64,000 nucleotides of DNA from Flavobacterium nitrogenifigens (GCF_003254565.1 NZ_QJRI01000179.1:62001-126000), one strand, 5' to 3'; counted from the stretch's first letter, positions 1 through 9,700 are shown. The notes: generated from the letters alone by a model not told the origin. Numbers and translations are program-made.

Positions 1-423
1 ATTATCAATAAATCACAGCACGATTTACCAAATTATGAAACGATTGCTTCTGCAGGAATGGATTTGCGTGCCAATATTATAGAACCAATTACGTTAAAAC
101 CTTTAGAAAGAACAATTGTAAAAACAGGACTTTTTATTGAATTGCCAATTGGTTATGAAGCGCAGGTAAGACCGAGAAGTGGTCTGGCAGCAAAAAAAGG
201 AGTGACTGTTTTAAATTCGCCAGGTACTGTTGATGCAGATTACAGAGGAGAAATCGGAGTAATTTTAGTAAATTTATCTAATGACGATTTTGTAATCGAA
301 AATGGAGAGCGAATTGCACAGCTGATTATTGCAAAACACGAAAGAGCTGAATGGATAGAAGTTGAAACACTTTCTGAAACATCAAGAGGTGAAGGAGGCT
401 TTGGAAGCACTGGAGTAAAATAA
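1..423 (+). CDS. dut: dUTP diphosphatase, 5' end cut by the window
   Basis: Hydrolyses dUTP to dUMP and PPi in the cytosol, keeping uracil out of DNA and supplying dUMP for dTTP. The frame is open from base 1, and upstream of the first visible ATG (58) it encodes the end of the family's motif 1 (SAGMDLRA), so the real start lies before the window. The remaining motifs follow in order: PRSGLA (motif 2), GTVDADYRGEIG with the catalytic Asp/Tyr region (motif 3), GERIAQLII (motif 4) and the glycine-rich RGEGGFGSTG tail (motif 5) that closes over the substrate. It is followed after 64 bases by a nucleotidyltransferase on the same strand. Identification is secure; only the extreme N-terminus is missing. 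Confidence 0.96.
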   Translation: MINKSQHDLPNYETIASAGMDLRANIIEPITLKPLERTIVKTGLFIELPIGYEAQVRPRSGLAAKKGVTVLNSPGTVDADYRGEIGVILVNLSNDDFVIENGERIAQLIIAKHERAEWIEVETLSETSRGEGGFGSTGVK

Positions 424-487
424 TAGAAAAACGAAGACCAAACCCAATGAAGATTTTGATAGATCTTCGCATAAAATCAAATAAAGA

Positions 488-1504
488 ATGAAAATAATTG
501 TGCCAATGGCAGGCCGAGGATCAAGATTGAGGCCACATACATTGACGGTTCCAAAACCGTTAATTCCAGTTGCAGGAAAATCTATCGTACACCGTTTAGT
601 TGAAGATATTGCTAAAATATTAAAAGAACCAATTGAAGAAGTTGCCTTTATTTTGGGAGATGAAGCGTTTTTTGGAGATGATGTTGTAGCGAGTTTAGAA
701 GATTTGGCTAAAGGATTAGGAGCTAAAGCGTCAATCTATCGTCAAGATCAGCCTTTAGGAACTGGACACGCGATTATGTGTGCGAAGGATTCTCTTTCAG
801 GACCTGCTGTAATTGCTTATGCAGATACTTTAATTAGAGCTGATTTCGAATTAGATCCAGAAGCAGATGCTGTAATCTGGGTAAAACAAGTTGAGCAGCC
901 AGAAGCTTTTGGTGTAGTAAAATTGAACCAGAATAATGAAATTATAGAGTTGGTCGAAAAACCAAAAGAGTTTGTAAGCGATTTAGCTGTTATTGGAATT
1001 TATTATTTTAAAGAAGTTGGAATTCTGAAAAATGAACTTCAAAATGTTCTGGATAACAATATTCAGAATGGTGGAGAATACCAGATTAATGATGGTATCA
1101 AAGCTATGATGGCAAACGGAAAAGTTTTCAAAACTGGAAGTGTAGACGAATGGATGGACTGCGGTAACAAAGATGTTACGGTTGAAACCAATACAAGAAT
1201 GCTAGGTTTTCTTCACAATGACGGAGAGCATTTAGTAGATTATGGTGTGACGTTAGAAAATTCAACTATTATTCCTCCTTGTTATATTGGACAAAATGTG
1301 GTTTTGAAAAACACTACGATTGGTCCAAATGTTTCTCTTGGAAATGGTTGTCATGTAACAGACAGTACAATCAAAAACAGTTTGATCCAGACGTATTCTC
1401 AAATTAAAAATGCTGCTTTAGATAATGCAATGATCGGAAACCATGTAAGTTACGATGGCAAATTTACAAGCATCAGTATTGGAGATTACGCTGTTTTGGA
1501 ATAA
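488..1504 (+). CDS. Sugar-1-phosphate nucleotidyltransferase (RmlA/GlmU-like) with left-handed beta-helix tail
   Basis: Predicted to transfer a nucleotide to a sugar-1-phosphate, giving an NDP-sugar for envelope glycan synthesis. The N-terminus carries the pyrophosphorylase signature (MAGRGSRLRPHTLTVPKPL, residues 7-25) with the Arg and Lys that bind NTP. Further on are GTGHAI and an EKPK segment, as in glucose-1-phosphate thymidylyl- or uridylyltransferases. After about residue 240 the protein changes to hexapeptide-like repeats (IGQNVVLKNTTIGPNVSLGN), a left-handed beta-helix. At 338 aa it is the length usual for two-domain members. The exact sugar and nucleotide cannot be read from sequence. 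It sits in a same-strand run from dut to the EnvC-like gene. Confidence 0.88.
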   Translation: MKIIVPMAGRGSRLRPHTLTVPKPLIPVAGKSIVHRLVEDIAKILKEPIEEVAFILGDEAFFGDDVVASLEDLAKGLGAKASIYRQDQPLGTGHAIMCAKDSLSGPAVIAYADTLIRADFELDPEADAVIWVKQVEQPEAFGVVKLNQNNEIIELVEKPKEFVSDLAVIGIYYFKEVGILKNELQNVLDNNIQNGGEYQINDGIKAMMANGKVFKTGSVDEWMDCGNKDVTVETNTRMLGFLHNDGEHLVDYGVTLENSTIIPPCYIGQNVVLKNTTIGPNVSLGNGCHVTDSTIKNSLIQTYSQIKNAALDNAMIGNHVSYDGKFTSISIGDYAVLE

Positions 1505-1551
1505 AATAAAAATTAAGAAAGTTTCGTTTTGTTTAAAATGTAATTTTAGAA

Positions 1552-2904
1552 ATGATAAAAAAAGGAGTTTTTACAATATTGGTTTTTGCTTTATTCAGCA
1601 CATCATTTTCGGTTTTTGCGCAGACAGAACCCGAAGATATTGCTATGGCAACAGACGAATATCAAGACGCATTTTATGAATCATTGAAACAAAAAGGAAT
1701 TGAAAATTATGATAAAGCTATTGTATCATTGGAGAAATGCATTAAGCTTAAACCCAATGATGCAGTTGCTTATTTTGAATTAGGGAAAAACTATTTTGCG
1801 CTAAAAGAATATCAAAATGCGCAGACTGCTTTTGAAAAAGCCACACAGCTTGACCCTAAAAACAAATGGTTCTGGCTCGGAATTTATGATGTAAGTTACG
1901 AGACAAAAAATTATCCTTTGGCAATTGACATTATTCAAAAAATAATTGTTTTTGACGAAGAATATAAAGACGATTTGATTTCGCTATACATGATTACCAA
2001 TCAGTATGACAAGGCATTGACAGCGATTAATGAAATGAACGATAAGTTCGGAAAATCTTCGGATCGCGAAATTTATAAAGCTCAGATTTTATCTCAGGGA
2101 AAATATCAAAATGCTGAAATTGACAATTTAGTTCAGCAAATTAAAAAAGATCCGAAAGAAGAATCCAATTATTTGAATCTTATTTTATTGTATTCAAAAA
2201 ACAATGAAAATGAGAAATCGCTTGAAGTAGCAAAACAGTTGGCTAAAGAAATTCCAAATTCAGAATGGGGACAGGTGAGTTTATTCAAAACCTACTTAGA
2301 TGCCAATCAGGCAGATAAAGCTATAAAATCGATGAATGTGATTTTAGCAAGTTCAAAAATCGATTCAAAAATCAAACACAGAACTTTGAATGAATTTTTG
2401 ATATATGTAAATAAAAATCCACAGTATTCTGCTGATTTAGAAAAAGCTATTTCTTACTTTGATAATGACAAAGATGTTGATGTTGCCAAAGAAATTGGAA
2501 AATTTTATCATAGTAAAGGACAGTTCGAAAATGCGATTAAATATTATGAAAAAGATTTAAAATCGAATTCAGATACAGATCTTGAAACCAATATGTTATT
2601 GCTTGAAGCCTATGCGCAGGCAAAACAATATGAGCCAATGACCAAAAGAGCCATGATGCTGATTGAAGTTTATCCGAGTCAGGCTCAATTTTACTATTAT
2701 GCGGGTTTAGGAAGCAATCAGCAGAAACAATTTAAAAACGCAAAAACCGTCTTAGAAATGGGTCTTGATTATGTAGTGGATGACGTAAAATTAGAATCAA
2801 ATTTTAATATTCAGTTAGGAGAGGCATACAATGGATTGGGAGATGCAAAGAAAAAAGAGGAATACTTTTTGAAGGCAAATGAAGTATTAAAAAAGAAAAA
2901 ATAG
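1552..2904 (+). CDS. Exported tetratricopeptide-repeat protein
   Basis: A 450-aa protein with a cleavable signal peptide (about residues 1-24, ending VFAQ) followed by TPR units over most of its length. Clear repeats lie near residues 50-115 (NYDKAIVSLEKCIKLKPND, then EYQNAQTAFEKATQLDPKN) and again at 310-440. TPR arrays are protein-protein scaffolds, so it is probably a periplasmic or outer-membrane-associated assembly factor. It lies 47 bases after the nucleotidyltransferase and 7 bases before a DUF4292-type lipoprotein gene, so the two are probably co-transcribed, and an EnvC-like gene follows. The order TPR, DUF4292, EnvC/M23 suggests an envelope or peptidoglycan role. No catalytic motif is visible. 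Confidence 0.8.
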   Translation: MIKKGVFTILVFALFSTSFSVFAQTEPEDIAMATDEYQDAFYESLKQKGIENYDKAIVSLEKCIKLKPNDAVAYFELGKNYFALKEYQNAQTAFEKATQLDPKNKWFWLGIYDVSYETKNYPLAIDIIQKIIVFDEEYKDDLISLYMITNQYDKALTAINEMNDKFGKSSDREIYKAQILSQGKYQNAEIDNLVQQIKKDPKEESNYLNLILLYSKNNENEKSLEVAKQLAKEIPNSEWGQVSLFKTYLDANQADKAIKSMNVILASSKIDSKIKHRTLNEFLIYVNKNPQYSADLEKAISYFDNDKDVDVAKEIGKFYHSKGQFENAIKYYEKDLKSNSDTDLETNMLLLEAYAQAKQYEPMTKRAMMLIEVYPSQAQFYYYAGLGSNQQKQFKNAKTVLEMGLDYVVDDVKLESNFNIQLGEAYNGLGDAKKKEEYFLKANEVLKKKK

Positions 2905-2911
2905 AATTTAG

Positions 2912-3691
2912 ATGAAAAAATATATATCAATACTAGTATTGTCTATTGCCGTAATTTCGTGCAAATCAAAAGCAGTAGCAGTGCAAGGAAATACAGGCCA
3001 GACAATTGTAGAGAAAGAAGACAAAAAAATAATCGAAAAACATTACAATAATAAGTTAGATTTTTCGACTTTGTACATAAAAGCGAGCGCAAGATATGCT
3101 GATGAAAAACAAAGCCAAAATGTTACTGCCGAAATTAGAATCGAAAAAGATAAACAGATTTTAATAAGCGTTCGTTTCTTAGGAATTACAATGGCTAAAG
3201 CTTTAATAACACCTTCTGCAGTAAGTTATTATGAAAAAATGAATGGGACTTATTACGAAGGAGATTTTACAAGTTTAAGTAAATGGCTTGGAACAGATTT
3301 AGATTATTCTAAGGTTCAAAATCTATTGGTTGGAGAAGCTTTTGACGATTTAAGAAAAGGGAAATATACGCAGACTATTGTAGATAATTTATTTAGACTT
3401 GACGAAGAGAAAGATGCCAATTTAAAAAAGACCTTTTTCTTAGATGGAGAAAAATATTTAATTCAGAAAGAAGAGATTTCGCAGCCGTCTGAAAATAGAA
3501 CATTGCAAATTGCTTATTCAGACACTAAAACTTTTGATCAAGGAATACTGCCGACAAGTATAGAAATCAATGCCGTTCAGCCAAAAGGTAAAACAAGTAT
3601 TAATTTAAATTACAACAATATTTCATTTAATGAAGAACTTTCTTTTCCGTATAGTGTTCCAAGCGGTTATAAAAAAGTTACAATTAAGTAA
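2912..3691 (+). CDS. DUF4292-type lipoprotein
   Basis: A 259-aa lipoprotein. The hydrophobic N-terminus ends in a lipobox (AVISC, Cys17), so the mature protein is probably lipid-anchored in the outer membrane. The body is rich in beta-strands (KDKQILISVRFLGITMAKAL, then a C-terminal QPKGKTSINLNYNNISF segment). This resembles the DUF4292 family of Bacteroidota, related in fold to LolA/LolB-like lipid-binding proteins; that assignment is from memory and untested. It starts 7 bases after the TPR gene and ends 24 bases before the EnvC-like gene, so it probably belongs to the same transcript. Function is not established. Confidence 0.72.
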   Translation: MKKYISILVLSIAVISCKSKAVAVQGNTGQTIVEKEDKKIIEKHYNNKLDFSTLYIKASARYADEKQSQNVTAEIRIEKDKQILISVRFLGITMAKALITPSAVSYYEKMNGTYYEGDFTSLSKWLGTDLDYSKVQNLLVGEAFDDLRKGKYTQTIVDNLFRLDEEKDANLKKTFFLDGEKYLIQKEEISQPSENRTLQIAYSDTKTFDQGILPTSIEINAVQPKGKTSINLNYNNISFNEELSFPYSVPSGYKKVTIK

Positions 3692-3715
3692 ATTTGCAAA
3701 AATAAAAACAGAAAC

Positions 3716-4969
3716 ATGCCAAAATTTCTCCTAAGTCTAGTTTTAGTTTGTGCCACTACATTTGTATGGGCGCAGGATTCTCAGCAAGAAAAACTGGAAC
3801 AACGTAAAGCTCAAATTCAGCAGGAAATCAGAGATAACGAAAAGATGTTGCAGTCTGTTCGAAAAAAAGAGAAATCTGCTGTGAATGAATATTTAATTCA
3901 GGCAAACAAAATTAAGCTAAAAGAGAAATTAATTAATACTACAGCAAAACAGGAAAGGCTGATTGGTAACGATATGTATATTAATCAGGTACAGGTAAAT
4001 AAACTTAAAAAAGAGCTAAAAGTTCTAAAAGAAGATTATGCCGAGATGATTTTGAAATCGTATAAAAGCCGATCTGAACAGAGCCGTGCTATGTTCATTT
4101 TATCTTCCGAAAGTTTTTTACAAGCTTACAAAAGAGCACAATACTTGAAGCAATATACTGCTTTCAGAAAAAATCAAGGTCTTGAAATTCAGTCAAAAAC
4201 GGCTCAATTAGTAGATTTTAATGCTAAACTAGACGGGCAAAGACAAGTAAAAAAGAAGATTATTGCCGAAAATCAGAAAGAAAAAGTTACGCTTGAAGCG
4301 GAGAAAAAAGAACAGCAGAAATTAGTTAATTCGCTTAAAAAAGATAAAAATAAAATTGCAGCAGATATTAGATCAAAACAAAGCGAGGCTAAAAGAATTG
4401 ACAGACAAATTGATCGTTTAATTCGTGAAGCTATTGCCGAAGCTAATAGAAAAGCGGCAGCAGAAAGAGCAAAAGCAAATCCTGGTTCTAGCGAAGCAAA
4501 AGCACCCGTTTCTTCTTCGAAAATTGCATTGACACCAGAAGATAAAATTTTAGCTGCCGATTTTAAAGCTAATAGAGGAAGATTACCTTGGCCAGTAGAA
4601 AAAGGATTTATTTCTCTTGGTTATGGAGATCAGCCACACCCATTGCATCCGTCAATTACAGTTCATAATTCTGGAGTCGAAATTACTACAGAAGATGGCG
4701 CAAGTGCTAGAGCAGTATTTGCTGGAGAGGTTTCTAAGGTTATCGTTTTATCTCCTGTAAACAAAGCAGTTGTAATTCAGCATGGAGACTTTTTTACCGT
4801 CTATCAAAACTTAAGTTCTGTTTCTGTAAGTCAAGGTGATAAAGTGACAATTAAGCAAAACATCGGAAAAGTGAGAACAAGTGGTGATACAGGAAAAACC
4901 ATTATTAAATTCCTGATCCTTCAAAATACATCAAATAATAATCCAGAAGGATGGCTACAAAGTAGATAA
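3716..4969 (+). CDS. EnvC-like murein hydrolase activator (coiled coil plus degenerate M23 domain)
   Basis: 417 aa: signal peptide (residues 1-19), a long Lys/Glu/Gln-rich coiled coil (about 20-250), an Ala-rich linker and a C-terminal LytM/M23 domain (about 285-417). Catalytic M23 enzymes need HxGxD and HxH zinc sites. Here the first site reads HNSGVEI and the second IQHGDFFTVYQNL, so metal ligands are missing. That pattern matches EnvC-type proteins, which activate amidases rather than cut peptidoglycan. Expected location is the periplasm, acting in cell separation. It is the last gene of the run and is closed by a strong hairpin terminator. Confidence 0.85.
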   Translation: MPKFLLSLVLVCATTFVWAQDSQQEKLEQRKAQIQQEIRDNEKMLQSVRKKEKSAVNEYLIQANKIKLKEKLINTTAKQERLIGNDMYINQVQVNKLKKELKVLKEDYAEMILKSYKSRSEQSRAMFILSSESFLQAYKRAQYLKQYTAFRKNQGLEIQSKTAQLVDFNAKLDGQRQVKKKIIAENQKEKVTLEAEKKEQQKLVNSLKKDKNKIAADIRSKQSEAKRIDRQIDRLIREAIAEANRKAAAERAKANPGSSEAKAPVSSSKIALTPEDKILAADFKANRGRLPWPVEKGFISLGYGDQPHPLHPSITVHNSGVEITTEDGASARAVFAGEVSKVIVLSPVNKAVVIQHGDFFTVYQNLSSVSVSQGDKVTIKQNIGKVRTSGDTGKTIIKFLILQNTSNNNPEGWLQSR

Positions 4970-4994
4970 AATTTATCCTAAAGATTATGCCATA

Positions 4995-5031
4995 AAAAAA
5001 CCTTTCCATAAGTTCAATGGAAAGGTTTTTT
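4995..5031. terminator. Bidirectional intrinsic terminator between convergent genes
   Basis: A perfect 15-bp inverted repeat (4995-5009 with 5017-5031) around a 7-base loop, with A/T tracts on both sides, so it can work in both directions. It sits between the EnvC-like gene (+, ends 4969) and the susD-like gene (-, ends 5036), only 4 bases from the latter's stop codon. Confidence 0.9.
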
Positions 5032-5035
5032 GATT

Positions 5036-6616
5036 TTAATTACTTACGTTATCAGGATTTTGAATTAGCGCAGGATTAGAATCTAAATCATATCGCGGAA
5101 TTTTGAATAAGAAATTTTTAGAAGGTACAAACTGTAAAGGATTGTTTACGTACATATTGATTCCGTTGTCATTTCCGTATTTCACATGATCTGAAACATT
5201 TTTTCCAATTCTATTGGTTCTTAATTCATCAAAGTACAATAATCCTTCTCCAACAAATTCCCATCCTCTTTCTTTGTAAATGGCATCTGCAAATTGTTCT
5301 TTATTTAATCCGGGAGTTAGATCTGGCAGTTTTGCTCTATTTCTTATTCTGTTTACGTATGCATAGGCTGCTGCAGGACCATTAATTTCATTTTCTGCTT
5401 CGGCATAATCTAGCAATACATCGGCATAACGAATAACATAAGAGTTTGCCTGAGGTTTTTTTAATGTGGCAGAACTTTCTGTTCTGTCATAAAATTTCAG
5501 ATTTCCTGGCGAAGCTGTTTTCCAACCTTTAGATCCTGGAAAGAAACCTTTATCGGCTGGAACAAATTCGATGGTTTGTAAAATATGACTCGGATTTCCT
5601 TTTTCAGTAACATTAACCGTCGTTAAAAAACTGCCTTCTTTTCTTGTATCGTCATTGCTATAAGAAAGATAATGCTGAATTGAAGGCCCAAATCTGTGAT
5701 ACATATAACAGCCCAATGTTGTCTCGGTTATATTGACGCCAAACATAACATGGTTATTGTTATATTCGTTTTCGACACCACCATACTGCATTTCAAAAAC
5801 AGATTCAATTCCATTTTTATTATTGATATTCCACCAGTACCAAAGATCTTTAAAGTTAGACTGTAAATCATATTGACCAGACTGGATTACTTTTGTGGTG
5901 TACTCTTTAGACTTTTGAAAAAAGGTTTTATCGCCAGTCATACTTCCTCGGGTAAGATACAAATCTCCCAATAAAGCCTGTGCTGCTCCTTTTGAAGCTC
6001 TCCAAATATTGTCGCTTTGATAACCAGATTTTTGTGGTAAATTTTCTTCAGCATATTCAAGATCAGCAATAATGTAAGCATAAGTCTCCTCGGTTGTTTT
6101 TCTAGGTATTGCTAAATTCTTTAAGCCCTCGGTAAAAGTTTCGGGAATTGGAACACCTCCGTACATGCGCACTAAATTATAATATGTTGCTGCTCTTAAA
6201 AAACGAGCTTCAGCAAAATATCTCTTTTTAACAGCTTCATCCATTTCAACATCTGCTCCTCTGCCAATAACTAAATTTGCTCGGTTGATAATGTTGTATG
6301 CGTCATCCCAGTTTGTAATAACCATTTTATCAGCATTATTCATGTCTGACCAAACATTCCAAAGTTGTGCATCGTCTTTTGCATAGGCTGGAGAACCAAA
6401 TTCAGTTAACACCTCCAAATACATGATATATTTGTAATTACCATTAAAACCATTTTGGTAACCATCATAAACACCAATTAGTGCAGTATTCAATTCGTCT
6501 GCATTTTTATAGTAATTACTTGGCGATAGGAAAGTATAAGGTTCTTCAGCCAAATCGGTACACTGTGAAAAAAACAGTAATGCACAACCCGAAAATATAT
6601 ATTGTAGAATTTTCAT
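5036..6616 (-). CDS. SusD/RagB-family nutrient-binding lipoprotein
   Basis: Surface lipoprotein that caps the SusC-type transporter and captures a glycan or peptide ligand. The 526-aa product begins with a signal peptide ending in the lipobox FFSQC (Cys19). The SusD arrangement follows: N-terminal TPR-like helices (LNTALIGVYDGYQNGFNG, then ARFLRAATYYNLVRMYGGVP) and the typical C-terminal YADVLLDYAEAENEING and RNRAKLPDLTPG segments, closing with KERGWEFVGEGLLYFDELR. It lies 17 bases downstream of the susC-like gene on the same strand, the usual pair order. No glycoside hydrolase, sulfatase or sensor gene is adjacent, so the substrate cannot be inferred. Confidence 0.95.
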   Translation of the reverse strand: MKILQYIFSGCALLFFSQCTDLAEEPYTFLSPSNYYKNADELNTALIGVYDGYQNGFNGNYKYIMYLEVLTEFGSPAYAKDDAQLWNVWSDMNNADKMVITNWDDAYNIINRANLVIGRGADVEMDEAVKKRYFAEARFLRAATYYNLVRMYGGVPIPETFTEGLKNLAIPRKTTEETYAYIIADLEYAEENLPQKSGYQSDNIWRASKGAAQALLGDLYLTRGSMTGDKTFFQKSKEYTTKVIQSGQYDLQSNFKDLWYWWNINNKNGIESVFEMQYGGVENEYNNNHVMFGVNITETTLGCYMYHRFGPSIQHYLSYSNDDTRKEGSFLTTVNVTEKGNPSHILQTIEFVPADKGFFPGSKGWKTASPGNLKFYDRTESSATLKKPQANSYVIRYADVLLDYAEAENEINGPAAAYAYVNRIRNRAKLPDLTPGLNKEQFADAIYKERGWEFVGEGLLYFDELRTNRIGKNVSDHVKYGNDNGINMYVNNPLQFVPSKNFLFKIPRYDLDSNPALIQNPDNVSN

Positions 6617-6633
6617 TTGTATAGATTTTTAAA

Positions 6634-9624
6634 TTAAAATTTCGCAGTAAAACCAATCAGCATTGTTTTAACATAAGGAGAAGTTACATTTCCGCTTTCA
6701 GGATTATACCCTCTGTGATTTGCAATATTGATAAAGTTCTGCGCATTCACATATACATTTAATTGTTTTACCCAATCAACACTTTTGATTACGTTAGATA
6801 AATTATAAGCCAGTTTAATGTTTTTGACTACAAAATAATTCCAGTCTCCGTTTGTACGATTTGACAAATACACATCTTTTGCACCTGCTCTTGGGAAATT
6901 TCCAGAAGGATTTGTCGGACTCCACATTCTATCATAAGCATATTGTGTCGGAATATAATTTCTGTTTTGAATCTGATTTTCACCAAAAATCATATAATTG
7001 TTGTCTTCGTCAGAAGCCAAACCCGTTGCTCCTTGTCCGTAAATATCTAATGTTAAATTCTTATAACTTAGATTAGTCGATATTCCATAAAAGAAATCTG
7101 GAGAAGTTGTTCCGATATTTACGTAATCATCATTATTAATGATTTTGTCGTTGTTTTTGTCAACATACATTTCTTCTCCAAGTTGTGCGGTAGGACGTAT
7201 TTGTCGATAAGCCGTTAACTGTTCCTGAGTTTTAATGATACCTGCAGATTCTCTTGCCCAAACACTATTTACAGGCTGGCCAACAATTAGATATTTAGCA
7301 ATTCCAGCAGAAGAACTTCCAACATTTATGCGGCTTACATCTCCGTAAAGACTTACGATTTCGTTTTTATTTTTAGAGAAATTACCGCTTATATCCCATT
7401 TAAAATTCGAGTCTATAACTTTTACTCTTGCCGTAACTTCGAAACCAATATTTTTGACTTCGCCAATATTTTGAAGCATACTAGAATAACCAGAAGTCGT
7501 AGGAATAGGAACGTTGTATAAAAGATCTGAGGTTTGTCTCTGATAAAAATCTAAATTCAAATCAAATCTTTTCCATAAGCTTAAATCGATACCTGCGTTG
7601 TACTGAATATTGCGTTCCCATTTTAGGTCTGGATTTCCGATTGTCTCGACAAATCCAAAAATTGGATTGTTTTCGTATACATAATTTGCTTTAACAAGTT
7701 TAGACAAAGATTGATAATTGCCAATTTCCTGATTACCCGTAACACCATAACTCGCTCTTAATTTTAAAGTAGAAATTACGCTATTGTTCTTAAGAAAGTT
7801 TTCTTTGTCAACATTCCAGCCAAGTCCCAAAGAAGGGAAAAATCCCCATTTGTTGTTACTTCCAAAACGAGATGATCCATCATAACGCCCAGTTAAGGTT
7901 ATCAGATATTTTTCGTTGTAGGTATAAGAAGTTCTTGCAGTCCATGAAATTAATTTGCTAGAATATTTGTTAGAAGAGTTGGTAATACTTGCTCTATCGG
8001 CATATGTAATATCATTTGCTCCTGTAGCATCATTTTGAAAACCAGAGCCCTTAACTCCCAAATCTTCATAAACATATTCTTGCCATGAATAAACGGCAGT
8101 GGCAGTAAGACTATGTTTATCTTTCCAAGTATTGGCATAACTTAAAATATTATCGGTTAGCTGAGAGCTTTGTCTTCTGTAATATTGTCCTCCAGTTCCT
8201 GTGTTTCCAGATCCAATTCCGGCAGTAGATTTTGAGGTGTAGTATTCATATTGTTTTTCATTAGAAATATCTACGCCATAATTGGTTTTAAAAGTTAAGT
8301 TTTTGGCAATTTTGAAATGCGCATACACATCGCCAAGAATACGATCTGTTGAAATTTCGTTTGTCATTTCTGATGCTTCCGAAACAGGATTCCAAGTACC
8401 TTCAAAATAAGAACTTACAGCAGGATCTTCTGTAGCATAATACCAGCTTCCATCGGGATTTTTTACAGGTATTGTTGGCCAACCATATCTGAAAATGTCT
8501 CCAGTAGGATTGTTTCGAATATCTCTTTGCGAACGTCCTACTTGCAGATGCGTTCCAACAGTAAGCCAAGGTTTGTATTCGTGATTTAAATTGGTTCTAA
8601 GAGTTAGTTTTTTAAAACCAGATGCTTCTACAATTCCGTCTTGCGAAAAAATATTTCCAGAAAGCAGATAAGTTGTGTTTTCTTTTCCTCCGCTAAAAGA
8701 CAACGAGTAGTTTTGCATAAGCGCCATATTCTGGATAATTTCGTCTTGCCAATCTGTGTTAATGTTTGGGGCAGGATTGGTGGCAGAATAAACAGGTTTT
8801 CCAGTAGAATAGGTATAAGCATCATTTATAAAATTGACGAAGCTATCTCTACTTAATGTCTTAGGAAGTCGGGTAGGAGTAGAGATTCCTTGAGTGCCCA
8901 CAATCTCCAGATTATTTTGTCCTTTTTTACCTCTTTTTGTAGTGATCAAGATAACGCCATTTGCACCTCTTGAACCGTAAATTGCGGCCGAAGAAGCATC
9001 TTTAAGAATCTCCATAGATTCGATGTCGTTAGAACTAATGTCGTTTAAGTTGCTGTTGACCAGTGGAAAACCATCAACTACAATTAAAGGATCGTTTCCT
9101 GCACTGACAGAGCCGTTTCCGCGAATTCTTATTTTAGGAGAAGAACCGGGAGAAGAATCGTTGTTTAGAACGGCAACACCAGCAGCACGTCCCTGAACCG
9201 CTTCTAACGGATTTGAACTGGTTACAGTATTAAGAACATCGCCTTTTATTTGAGCGATCGAACCTGTTAAATCGCTTTTTTTCATGGTTCCATAACCCAC
9301 GACAACTACTTCTTTGAGTTCAGCAACTTCATCGCTTAACGTAATATCGATAATAGAAGATTGCTCAACCGTTTTTTCAATTGTTTTAGAACCTGTAGAA
9401 CTAAAAATTAAAACGCTTCCTGTACTTGCGTTTATGGAATATTTTCCATCAAAGTCGGAAATAGTATTGGTTTGTGAGCCCTTTACGGCAATATTTGCTC
9501 CGGGAATTGGAACTCCGTTGGAATCCGTGATTGATCCAGTTACCATTTTGGTTTGTGCTAGTGTGGTCAGGTGCACAAAAATGGAAAAGATCAAAATTAA
9601 CAAATGGCTAATTTTGTTTTTCAT
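6634..9624 (-). CDS. SusC/RagA-family TonB-dependent outer-membrane transporter
   Basis: A 996-aa TonB-dependent transporter that imports oligomers captured by the neighbouring SusD protein. Order of parts: signal peptide (about 1-24); carboxypeptidase-regulatory-like beta-sandwich (VTGSITDSNGVPIPGANIAV onward); a TonB-box-like VVVVGYGT; plug domain with DPLIVVDGFPL, MEILKDASSAAIYGSRGANG and VILITTKRGKKG, the hallmark of the SusC branch; then a long beta-barrel ending in the aromatic KTMLIGFTAKF. No STN or sigma/anti-sigma signalling domain is seen at the N-terminus. The 359 bases upstream hold its presumed control region with a tandem TATCCTGT motif. Confidence 0.96.
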   Translation of the reverse strand: MKNKISHLLILIFSIFVHLTTLAQTKMVTGSITDSNGVPIPGANIAVKGSQTNTISDFDGKYSINASTGSVLIFSSTGSKTIEKTVEQSSIIDITLSDEVAELKEVVVVGYGTMKKSDLTGSIAQIKGDVLNTVTSSNPLEAVQGRAAGVAVLNNDSSPGSSPKIRIRGNGSVSAGNDPLIVVDGFPLVNSNLNDISSNDIESMEILKDASSAAIYGSRGANGVILITTKRGKKGQNNLEIVGTQGISTPTRLPKTLSRDSFVNFINDAYTYSTGKPVYSATNPAPNINTDWQDEIIQNMALMQNYSLSFSGGKENTTYLLSGNIFSQDGIVEASGFKKLTLRTNLNHEYKPWLTVGTHLQVGRSQRDIRNNPTGDIFRYGWPTIPVKNPDGSWYYATEDPAVSSYFEGTWNPVSEASEMTNEISTDRILGDVYAHFKIAKNLTFKTNYGVDISNEKQYEYYTSKSTAGIGSGNTGTGGQYYRRQSSQLTDNILSYANTWKDKHSLTATAVYSWQEYVYEDLGVKGSGFQNDATGANDITYADRASITNSSNKYSSKLISWTARTSYTYNEKYLITLTGRYDGSSRFGSNNKWGFFPSLGLGWNVDKENFLKNNSVISTLKLRASYGVTGNQEIGNYQSLSKLVKANYVYENNPIFGFVETIGNPDLKWERNIQYNAGIDLSLWKRFDLNLDFYQRQTSDLLYNVPIPTTSGYSSMLQNIGEVKNIGFEVTARVKVIDSNFKWDISGNFSKNKNEIVSLYGDVSRINVGSSSAGIAKYLIVGQPVNSVWARESAGIIKTQEQLTAYRQIRPTAQLGEEMYVDKNNDKIINNDDYVNIGTTSPDFFYGISTNLSYKNLTLDIYGQGATGLASDEDNNYMIFGENQIQNRNYIPTQYAYDRMWSPTNPSGNFPRAGAKDVYLSNRTNGDWNYFVVKNIKLAYNLSNVIKSVDWVKQLNVYVNAQNFINIANHRGYNPESGNVTSPYVKTMLIGFTAKF

Positions 9625-9682
9625 AAATATAGATTTCGGTTAGTTAAAGTTGTTTAAACTTATTTATAACCAAAACCCTTTG

Positions 9683-9700
9683 TATCCTGTTCTATCCTGT
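9683..9700. promoter_or_regulatory. Tandem TATCCTGT motif upstream of the susC-like gene
   Basis: In the 359-base gene-free stretch 9625-9983, two identical 8-mers TATCCTGT lie at 9683-9690 and 9693-9700, spaced 10 bases apart (one helical turn) and 59 bases upstream of the susC-like start. Spacing and placement suggest a binding site for a regulator, but no cognate regulator is adjacent and no TAnnTTTG element was found on the minus strand here. Apart from this motif and the terminator at 9926-9957, the stretch is AT-rich with no feature I recognise. Confidence 0.35.
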
